Source of the DNA: Anaerolineae bacterium
Lineage (GTDB): Bacteria > Chloroflexota > Anaerolineae > Anaerolineales > Villigracilaceae
DNA: 41,782 bases
Assembly (NCBI GenBank): GCA_022013685.1
Contig: JAKLPV010000120.1
Location: 1-41,782, forward strand
Direction of reading: 5' to 3'
Under the pieces are notes generated by a model. The model saw only the letters and a list, made by a program, of their open reading frames with translations, had not been told where the DNA came from and did no database searches. Both the position numbers and the translations under genes were made by a program. Shown here piece by piece: positions 35,727 through 41,782 of this stretch (within the stretch, counting starts at the first letter, position 1; every line of letters begins with the position of its first letter).

Positions 35727-35809
35727 CTTGCTATATAGGGCTGTTTTATTTGCCTGAAAATGAGCTTGGTTGCGATTTGGTTGCATTTCATTTTCTCCGA
35801 TTTCGTGAT

Positions 35810-37030
35810 TTACAGCTCGTGTTCAAAAGTATCGAGTTCTTTTACAGATAAATCAGCTTTATTTTGGGGCGGCAGCTTCTCAAGAATATCCTCGATCGTG
35901 CCAGCTACCACTTCCTGCAAGGTCGGAATAACATACGAATAGATTTTCAAGGTTGTTGTGATATCCGCATGGCCGAGTCGTTCGCTGACCACTTTAGGAT
36001 GAACACCACGCAAAAGCAGCAAGGTAGCGTGAGTGTGACGCAAATCGTGAACGCGGATGTTGGGTAGTTCGGCGGCTTTCAGCAAATCTTTGAAACGTCG
36101 GATCAGGTTGGTCGGCTCCATCGGTGTTCCGGCTTCGGATGGAAAGACCAAGTCATGTTCCTTCCAACGGCCCTTCGCAAACTGCTTGAAAATTGAATTC
36201 CGGCGTTGCTGGGAACGCAATCTGCGAATGGTCTCAGCGCCAACTGGAATACGGCGCTTGGAGCGCATCGTTTTGGGCGACTGGAATTCGTAGCCGGCTT
36301 TGCCTTCGCGTCGCTGATCGGTCCATTGGACTTGTTCGACAACAATGACAGATTGCGTGTCAAAATCAACATTGTTCCAGCGCAGGCCGAGAATTTCGCC
36401 CTCGCGCATGCCGGTTGAGAGCGCAAAGTAGTACAGGTCTACCAGCGGATCGCTGTTCTCATCAGCCACCTTGATGAACTTATGGACCTGTTCGCGCGAT
36501 AAATAGCGAAAATCATTTGACGATGTTTTCTGTCTGGGCTTGGCAACAAACTTTGCCAGGTTTTGTGAGATGACACCCTGGGTTACGAGGTAGCCAAAGA
36601 AGCTGCTGGCCGTTTGCCAGATATAGAGTAATTCGCGCGGTCCAGCTTCTTGTGAGTACGTGGTCAGGATTTCTTGGATATCCAGCGGTTTCGCTTCAAA
36701 TACGCGCCGGTGGCCGATCTGTGGAATAATATATTTATCTGCGATACGCTTGTAGCCCAGATATGTTTTCGGGCTCTTGGTAATTTGAACATAGTTCAAC
36801 CAGATGTTCAGTGCTTCCTCGATGGAGGCTGCTAACAGGCCCATATCGGAAACAGAACCGCTCTTATTATTCATATCCTGGATCCAGCGGGTTGCTTCGG
36901 TTTTAGTGGCAAAGGATTGAGCTAAGCGATTGCCTCGTAATGTGATTTGTGCCAGATATGGCTTGGGCCGATCCTTGCGAACCGTGATCGAACCCTCACC
37001 ATGTGCGCGATAACGTTTAGCGCCGGGCAT
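35810..37030 (-). CDS. int: Tyrosine recombinase (phage-type integrase)
   Basis: The 406-residue integrase has an N-terminal arm-binding region (YRAHGEGSITVRKDR), a core-binding domain (about 65-165) and a catalytic domain. The full active set is visible: R209 (STGMREGEILGLRW), K253, H328 and R331 (HDLRHTHAT), H354 (RLGHADITTTLKIY) and the nucleophile Y364. Its 3' end faces the tRNA-Lys gene, the standard layout for an element integrated in a tRNA. Its start overlaps the excisionase-like gene by 14 bases, so the two are co-expressed. Confidence 0.95.
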   Translation of the reverse strand: MPGAKRYRAHGEGSITVRKDRPKPYLAQITLRGNRLAQSFATKTEATRWIQDMNNKSGSVSDMGLLAASIEEALNIWLNYVQITKSPKTYLGYKRIADKYIIPQIGHRRVFEAKPLDIQEILTTYSQEAGPRELLYIWQTASSFFGYLVTQGVISQNLAKFVAKPRQKTSSNDFRYLSREQVHKFIKVADENSDPLVDLYYFALSTGMREGEILGLRWNNVDFDTQSVIVVEQVQWTDQRREGKAGYEFQSPKTMRSKRRIPVGAETIRRLRSQQRRNSIFKQFAKGRWKEHDLVFPSEAGTPMEPTNLIRRFKDLLKAAELPNIRVHDLRHTHATLLLLRGVHPKVVSERLGHADITTTLKIYSYVIPTLQEVVAGTIEDILEKLPPQNKADLSVKELDTFEHEL

Positions 37031-37250
37031 GCGTCAAGGCCCTGGGCTGTGGGTAGCGATTGAGTTCCACAAACTTAATCAGGTCGCTTTCCAAAATACC
37101 GATCTTGCGCCCAATGCGGACAGAAGGCAGGTGACCCAGTTGGCTAAGTTTGTAAACCAGGGCCGCCGAACAGCGTAAGCGATCAGCGGCTTCTTGCGGC
37201 TTCAAAATCTTAAACTCAGCCTGCGCGTTATCTTGTAGTATTTTATCCAT
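37017..37250 (-). CDS. Excisionase-like helix-turn-helix protein
   Basis: The 77-residue protein contains a MerR/Xis-type winged helix: LKPQEAADRLRCSAALVYKL, then the wing VRIGRKIGILESDLIKFVE. Proteins of this size next to an integrase usually direct excision or regulate integrase. GGAGG lies six bases before the ATG. It is divergent from the double-XRE gene with a 113-base gap that holds an inverted repeat. Confidence 0.85.
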   Translation of the reverse strand: MDKILQDNAQAEFKILKPQEAADRLRCSAALVYKLSQLGHLPSVRIGRKIGILESDLIKFVELNRYPQPRALTHARR

Positions 37251-37278
37251 AAGAAACCTCCTTCGTGCATCTATGATC

Positions 37279-37353
37279 TTGCAACACTAAATATATAATA
37301 TTCCTAATCCGCATTTGTTATTATGATTATACAGCAATACTTAGAGTTGTCAA
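37279..37353. promoter_or_regulatory. Candidate operator in the divergent control region
   Basis: TTGCAACACTAAATAT (37279-37294) and ATACTTAGAGTTGTCAA (37337-37353) are near reverse complements (one gap, two mismatches) placed 42 bases apart. One lies close to each gene start, with AT-rich -10-like boxes (TATATAAT, TTATGATTATAC) between. A repressor binding both could close the two promoters. The double-XRE protein and the excisionase-like protein are both candidates. Confidence 0.4.
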
Positions 37354-37363
37354 GGCGGTAATT

Positions 37364-38680
37364 ATGGCAAAAAATAAAGATCATATTGGAAGTTGGTTAA
37401 AAGAAAAAAGAACCGAGTTTGGTCTGGATACTCATCAACTAGCCGATTTGGCACGCATCGGGCAGAGCCAGGTGAGCAGGATTGAAACTGGAAACTCGTC
37501 CCTAACACTGAATACCTTAATAAGCATTTCCTGGGCTCTAAATATTGATGCTGAAGTAATAGCATCTGAAACAGGCGCACCCAAGGTAATTGAGAGAAAA
37601 CCGGTAGTAAGAACCAGATCTGGACTGACCAACAGACTCTTTTCTTATGACCTTGAAGCGCTATTCTTTAAATATTTCCTTGAGCAGGATGAAAAGCTGC
37701 TCACCTTCCTTACGCTCCATTTCCGTGAAGCCTATTTGGCCGCAAGCAAAGGGCGACTAGTTGATTTTGACGATGTTCAAAAACAGGTTCGCCATGCCGT
37801 TGTGATTGGCCAAAAGATACCGCCCCCGAAAAATACCCCTGTTGAGCGGTTGTGGGATTACTATACCGAAGGTGGCGTGCTGACCCTGGATGATGCTGCC
37901 GCCTATCTGACGCTATCACGCGTAAATGCCAACATGAAGTTGGAAAAATTGAGTACAGCCACCGGGATCGCGCAGAGCATCATCAGCCGCATTGAGCAGG
38001 GACAAACCGAACGCCTGGCTTTGGAAGACATTACCAAACTTGATGCGGCCCTGAATGCAAATGGAAAAATTTTCTCAATGTTTTGGCATGCGCTCGAATT
38101 CCAGTTGGGCATCAGCCGAAATCGGTTTTACATCTATGGAAGCGGGATGTCCCCATTTGCCTGGCAGGCTTACCCACTGGCCGATGTATTCGTCAAAATG
38201 GCGCGCTGGACAGAATTGTACACATCATTAGCCTGGCTAAAAACTTTTCGAGATGATGATGTTTATGAAAATCTCGCAGACCTGGCCCCTGCTGATTACA
38301 TCGATAACAACAACCCGGAGCGGTTAAGCGCCAAAACCTTTGACTATTTGCGGCTCTCGCTGCCCCATCTGCTGCATGGCAGTGATGCAAAGCCAGATGT
38401 TTCCGGCGGCAGGTTCGTGATTGAGCCCAGCGTCCTTTCTTTATGGAATCATGTCCAAAAGCAGGTGGAACAACACCCGCTTGGCCTGGAGATGCTCGCC
38501 CTGCTGCGCGACCATGCCAGTAATGAAGATTATCATGGCATGTTCAGAGCAGTCTTACAGGAAGTGCTTCGGCAAAACAAAGATTTTCGCAATCGGCTCA
38601 TGGAGGATCTGAACTTTCTTTCAGATGCTCCCGAGTCGCCAAGATGGGTGGCCGGCAAGGGAAAAAATATTGAAGAGTAA
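37364..38680 (+). CDS. Regulator with two XRE helix-turn-helix domains
   Basis: The 438-residue protein has one XRE (Cro/CI) domain at about residues 6-65 (THQLADLARIGQSQVSRIET) and another at about 188-240 (EKLSTATGIAQSIISRIEQG). The region between them and the C-terminal 200 residues match no family I recognise. Two different DNA-reading heads in one chain are uncommon. It is divergent from the excisionase-like and integrase genes, so it is probably the control protein of the integrated element. Confidence 0.85.
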   Translation: MAKNKDHIGSWLKEKRTEFGLDTHQLADLARIGQSQVSRIETGNSSLTLNTLISISWALNIDAEVIASETGAPKVIERKPVVRTRSGLTNRLFSYDLEALFFKYFLEQDEKLLTFLTLHFREAYLAASKGRLVDFDDVQKQVRHAVVIGQKIPPPKNTPVERLWDYYTEGGVLTLDDAAAYLTLSRVNANMKLEKLSTATGIAQSIISRIEQGQTERLALEDITKLDAALNANGKIFSMFWHALEFQLGISRNRFYIYGSGMSPFAWQAYPLADVFVKMARWTELYTSLAWLKTFRDDDVYENLADLAPADYIDNNNPERLSAKTFDYLRLSLPHLLHGSDAKPDVSGGRFVIEPSVLSLWNHVQKQVEQHPLGLEMLALLRDHASNEDYHGMFRAVLQEVLRQNKDFRNRLMEDLNFLSDAPESPRWVAGKGKNIEE

Positions 38681-38723
38681 TAAAATCAAGCAGATACCTT
38701 GCTGGCTGAAAAATTTAACGCGA

Positions 38724-38757
38724 CCCCGCTCTCGTGCCACGCAGTGGTAACGCGGGG
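38724..38757. repeat. Hairpin after the double-XRE gene
   Basis: Outer stem CCCCGC/GCGGGG and inner stem TGCCAC/GTGGTA make a two-part hairpin with a GCA-containing loop. No T run follows. The rest of 38681-38828 shows nothing coding. Confidence 0.55.
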
Positions 38758-38828
38758 AGACCTTACACTGGCTACAGATTATCACTCACAGCGCAAGCCA
38801 GAGATCAGAGATGCAGAGATTTAGCGCC

Positions 38829-39212
38829 TTATAGTTGAGAGAGAAGCAGCGGGGACACCATCACACGAAAACCGTAGCGGCCGTACCTGCGGTCTGGACC
38901 GAGCCAGTAGCGGAAGGCGCAACGGAGGGGATCTTCATTATCATCGAACGAGCCGCCGCGCAGGGGTCGGGAGACATCTTTGCGGCTCAAATCTTCTCTC
39001 CCATCATCAGGTTTATATGGGTACTCTTTGTAACCTTCGCTGCGCGTCCACTCCCAGACATTGCCACTCATATCCAGCAAGCCATACGGGCAGGCTCCGC
39101 CAGGGAACGCGCCCACCGGCGAGGTGCCGCCGATACTGGTCGCATCATAATTGGCCCGGTTGGGGTCGGCTTTCTCACCCCAGGGATAATTTCTGCCATC
39201 GGTGCTCCGCAC
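38829..39212 (-). pseudogene. 3' fragment of a formylglycine-generating-enzyme-like gene
   Basis: From about STDGRNYPWGEKADPNRANY the frame matches the C-terminal part of FGE-sulfatase (SUMF1-like) domains: GLLDMSGNVWEWTRSEGY, then LRGGSFDDNEDPLRCAFRYW, then RRYGRYGFRVMVSP. Only about 128 residues remain, and the N-terminal half of the domain is missing. Immediately upstream, in another frame, is the start of an unrelated gene. It has no start codon with a ribosome site, so it is a remnant, perhaps of a paralogue of the gene at 40717. Confidence 0.8.
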
Positions 39213-39348
39213 GGCATTCCTGGAGGCCAAGTAGATCTGGGTCGAAGGAGCGGATGCGCTCGATGACCAGGTTTTTGCGCCGTGTCCAGGGATTGTCTCC
39301 GTCTGTGGCGGTGCCGTAGCGGATATTGAAGGTCATGACTTTGAGCAT
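39175..39348 (-). pseudogene. 5' fragment of an endonuclease/exonuclease/phosphatase family gene
   Basis: The frame from ATG at 39348 reads MLKVMTFNIRYGTATDGDNP, later IERIRSFDPDLLGLQECR. This is the start of the EEP family with the metal-binding asparagine (FNIR) and glutamate (LQE). About residue 46 the similarity stops, and the frame runs out at 39175 inside the FGE-like fragment. The junction lies near 39210-39216. A deletion joined the head of one gene to the tail of another. No ribosome site was seen. Confidence 0.8.
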
Positions 39349-39431
39349 GGGAAGTTTCGTCTAGCCGAAAATGGACCGCCTGCCCCCAGCAGGAATGCTT
39401 GGCAAAGGCGGTGGAACAGGGGCATAACCAT

Positions 39432-39468
39432 GCCCGGCTCTAAGCTTTTGAAGGACAGGGAGCCGGGC
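39432..39468 (+). terminator. Hairpin with T run, host gene unclear
   Basis: GCCCGGCTC and GAGCCGGGC (9 bp) enclose 19 bases and are followed by TTTT on the plus strand. No plus-strand gene ends nearby; the closest, the double-XRE gene, ends 750 bases away. Confidence 0.4.
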
Positions 39469-39545
39469 TTTTGGATATTCTTCTGGTTTGAAAATATGCC
39501 AGTACGCCTCAGTTTAGGATGGGATTGTGTAAACTACCTTTCTAC

Positions 39546-40688
39546 TTATGGAAACCAGATCGGCTCGGTGGCCTGCTGGCCGACCAGGGAAATACGGCCA
39601 AGGACGTTTCCATTCAAATCGATAACGTAAATGGTATTTTCGCCATTGTTGTTGCCCTGGTAGGCAACATATAGACCGTCCGGCGACCAGACCGGGTAAG
39701 CGTTGTAGGCATTCCCGGCCGTCAAGACCCTCGCATTGGCGCCGTTGGCGTCCATCACCGCCACGTTCTCTTTGCCGCTTTCACCGCTGATATAGAGAAT
39801 TTCCTGCCCGTCCGGCGACCAGAAGGGATAATCGTCGCTGCCCTTGTTGTTGGTCAGGCGCTGCTGATCGCTGCCATCGGCGCGCATGCGGTAAATTTCG
39901 GGGTTGCCATCCCGCCAGGAGGTGAAGGCGATCGACTGTCCATCCGGCGACCAGGAAGGGTGGGCATCCGGCGCGGCTTCCACCGTCAGGCGGATGACGT
40001 TGCTGCCGTCGGCGTCCATGCGATAAATGTCCGCGCCGCCATCCCGGTTCGAAACGAAGAGAATCCAATGCCCATCCGGCGACCAGGTCGGGCGGCCATC
40101 CCCGCGGGGGTTGTCCGTCAGGCGGGTCTCGAAGCCGCTTTGAATATCGACCGCGTAGATTTCAAAGTTTCCATCGCGGAAAGATTCAAACGTCACCAGG
40201 CGGCCATCCGGTGACCAACTCGGCCAGCCGTCTTTGGCGACTGAACTGGTCAGACGGGTAAGGCTTCGGTCGCTGACGCGCAGCAGGTAAATATCCGAGT
40301 TATTGTCAACATTGCCTGCATAGGCAACATATTCCCCATTGGGCGAGCGGACCGGGGTGTCTTTGGGCGCGCCGTCATTGGTCAGGGCCACCGGTTCAGC
40401 GCTGCCATCTGCATACGCCAGCATGACTTCGGTTTTGCCGTCATTTGTCTTGGCGATATAAGCGATCTGACCGCGCGAGCTGTTATACGGTCTAATGGTT
40501 GGAGTTGGGGTAGAGTCTGAAAATTCAGTAGCTCTGGCCGGGTTTTCGGTTAGCGATTCTGCTACCATGGTCTCTTGTTCGCCGGCACCTCCCGCCAATC
40601 CAGTAAAATCTTCTTTGCAGCCATTTAGCAAAAATGCAAGAAAACAACAAAATATAACAAGCCAGTTGTAATGTTTTGAAAGTTTCAT
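39546..40688 (-). CDS. Lipoprotein with TolB/WD40-like beta-propeller
   Basis: The 380-residue protein has a lipoprotein signal (LVIFCCFLAFLLNGC, cysteine at residue 24), a threonine/serine spacer (SDSTPTPTIRPYNSS) and at least six PD40-type propeller blades. Each blade carries a P-x-WSPDG-x-x-I/V motif (WPSWSPDGRLVTFES, RPTWSPDGHWILFVS, HPSWSPDGQSIAFTS, YPFWSPDGQEILYIS, YPVWSPDGLYVAYQG). It probably sits on the outer face of the membrane and binds protein or peptidoglycan-linked partners. It starts 28 bases after the stop of the FGE-like gene, so they are probably one operon. A TATGAT box lies just before the ATG as well. Confidence 0.88.
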   Translation of the reverse strand: MKLSKHYNWLVIFCCFLAFLLNGCKEDFTGLAGGAGEQETMVAESLTENPARATEFSDSTPTPTIRPYNSSRGQIAYIAKTNDGKTEVMLAYADGSAEPVALTNDGAPKDTPVRSPNGEYVAYAGNVDNNSDIYLLRVSDRSLTRLTSSVAKDGWPSWSPDGRLVTFESFRDGNFEIYAVDIQSGFETRLTDNPRGDGRPTWSPDGHWILFVSNRDGGADIYRMDADGSNVIRLTVEAAPDAHPSWSPDGQSIAFTSWRDGNPEIYRMRADGSDQQRLTNNKGSDDYPFWSPDGQEILYISGESGKENVAVMDANGANARVLTAGNAYNAYPVWSPDGLYVAYQGNNNGENTIYVIDLNGNVLGRISLVGQQATEPIWFP

Positions 40689-40716
40689 GGCAATGTATCA
40701 TAATAGAACAAGAATT

Positions 40717-41782
40717 TTAGTCTCGACTTTTGGCACATCGAAATCCTACATTGTCAAAATAGTTATCAGGTTTGAAGTCGGTACGAATTGATACCATCAA
40801 AAATTCCGCTGTATTAAGCCAGGAGCCACCACGTAATACTCGAGTCTCACCAACAAGGGGCCCGATGGGATTTTGAATCTCAGGTGGTAAGGATTGGTAA
40901 TATTGATCTTCATAATAATCGGAAACCCATTCTGATACATTGCCACTCATATCAAACAGGTTAAAAGCGTTTGGCTGATAACTTCCAACTTGTGCAATGG
41001 TTGAAAACCCATCATCAATTCCTGTGAATGCCCAACTAAATGCACAATTTTTATCGCAAAAATTTGCCAGGTAATTATCTAATGCATTACCCCAAGGATA
41101 CAACTGACTTTCCCGCCCGCCGCGCGCAGCATATTCCCACTCGGCCTCGCTGGGCAAACGCATGCCGCGCCAGACACAATATATTGAAGCATCATACCAA
41201 TTAACATTTATTACCGGATAATTAGCATTGTTTTCATCAAAGTAATTATCAAGCACTTGCAAATTCACTTCGTTTGGCGGAACACAAACGCCGGATAAAA
41301 CACATTGTTGGTATTCGGCGTTTGTTACTTCGTAAACACCCATTTCAAAAGTGTTCAGGGTGACGGTGTGCATGGGGGCTTCATCTTGATAATTGCCAAT
41401 TTCACAACTATCATAATATTTTTGGCATTCAGCCAGGATGACTTCAGGATCAGCGCCCATTTCGAAGCTACCTGCCGGGATGGGCTGCATGTTGTCATCG
41501 TTCTCATACTTGGACATGGCGCGCAGGGAGGTCAACGCTTGCTCTGCCAGATCGGGACGGTTGACACGAAGTGTACCTTCAGCGAGAAAAGCCAGGACTC
41601 GCGGCGCTTGCATATCATATTGAGACTTGGGATACAAAGCATTGAAAATTGTTTCGATACGGCTGGACTGGGCCTGAATATCTTCAAGACTCGACCAAAT
41701 TAAGCGCAGGTTTTCCGGAGCTTGTGTTTTTAGCAGCGCATGAGTTCGATCAATCTGTCCCTGGCGGTTGAGACCCTCGCCA
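40717..41782 (-). CDS. FGE-sulfatase (SUMF1-like) domain protein, 5' end beyond the window
   Basis: The open frame continues to the right edge without a start, so the protein is partial (at least 354 residues). The visible N-terminal part is helical and repeat-like (RTHALLKTQAPENLRLIWSS, DLAEQALTSLRAM), suggesting TPR-type repeats. From about 110 residues in, the FGE fold follows: IPAGSFEMGADPEV, YEVTNAEYQQCV, VNWYDASIYCVWRGMRLPSE, AEWEYAARGG, MSGNVSEWVSDYY, LRGGSWLN and VGFRCAKS. The family includes formylglycine-generating enzymes and many effector or sensing domains. The two paired catalytic cysteines of true FGE are not evident, so a non-sulfatase role is likely. Confidence 0.88.
   Translation of the reverse strand, partial: GEGLNRQGQIDRTHALLKTQAPENLRLIWSSLEDIQAQSSRIETIFNALYPKSQYDMQAPRVLAFLAEGTLRVNRPDLAEQALTSLRAMSKYENDDNMQPIPAGSFEMGADPEVILAECQKYYDSCEIGNYQDEAPMHTVTLNTFEMGVYEVTNAEYQQCVLSGVCVPPNEVNLQVLDNYFDENNANYPVINVNWYDASIYCVWRGMRLPSEAEWEYAARGGRESQLYPWGNALDNYLANFCDKNCAFSWAFTGIDDGFSTIAQVGSYQPNAFNLFDMSGNVSEWVSDYYEDQYYQSLPPEIQNPIGPLVGETRVLRGGSWLNTAEFLMVSIRTDFKPDNYFDNVGFRCAKSRD

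Noticed and set aside
38829..39230. 133-codon frame as an intact FGE-like protein starting at TTG 39230
   Set aside because: The first residues come from the neighbouring EEP gene read in another frame, half of the FGE domain is missing and there is no ribosome site.

Overview
The window looks like chromosomal DNA from a member of the Chloroflexota, probably class Anaerolineae. This is an inference. It rests on a single-chain glycyl-tRNA synthetase (alpha and beta fused), a greatly enlarged SecA without the C-terminal zinc motif, many Shine-Dalgarno sites of the AAGGAG type mixed with apparently leaderless starts, and dispersed GC-rich palindromic repeats. No rRNA, CRISPR array or insertion-sequence transposase was seen.

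Layout. 1-9.1 kb holds glyQS (minus), a small zinc-ribbon membrane protein, a methyltransferase divergent from elp3, an unknown membrane protein, a small winged-helix-like protein, and a DUF4037/P-loop kinase pair. 9.2-11.9 kb has a secreted protein, a lipoprotein, a class III aminotransferase and a 50-residue membrane protein. 11.9-17.7 kb is a minus-strand run: a fructosamine-kinase/LMW-phosphatase pair, a large GT-C-like membrane protein, a DegV protein, a lone trpA and an antitoxin-like protein. 18.2-20.1 kb has a transglutaminase-like protein and a CPBP protease. 20.1-21.3 kb is AT-rich with two unrecognised genes. 21.3-22.1 kb is a non-coding array of four structured repeats. 22.2-22.9 kb is a DUF4258/YgiT-type toxin-antitoxin pair plus a 53-residue charged protein with a TTG start. 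23-31.5 kb carries acnA, a DUF5362 protein, adenosine deaminase and secA. 31.6-35.6 kb carries a cyclic-nucleotide-binding membrane protein, def, recF and a cupin.

35.6-38.7 kb starts with a tRNA-Lys(CTT) gene. An integrase, an excisionase-like protein and a divergent double-XRE regulator follow at once, so the tRNA 3' end is probably the attachment site of an integrated element. 38.8-41.8 kb holds a composite pseudogene (an exonuclease/phosphatase 5' end joined to a formylglycine-generating-enzyme-like 3' end), a beta-propeller lipoprotein, and a formylglycine-generating-enzyme-like protein that runs off the right edge.

The most unusual theme is repetitive DNA that has entered essential genes without breaking their frames. 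A two-hairpin element sits inside elp3, word-like low-complexity repeats lie at three places in glyQS, a G/C-run palindrome is in acnA, a micro-element in trpA recurs inside the 21.3-22.1 kb array, and 87-bp units are repeated within the large membrane protein gene. A second theme is a fixed spacing between a -10 box and the start codon (TATAAT, six bases, ATG) at four genes, which suggests leaderless mRNAs.
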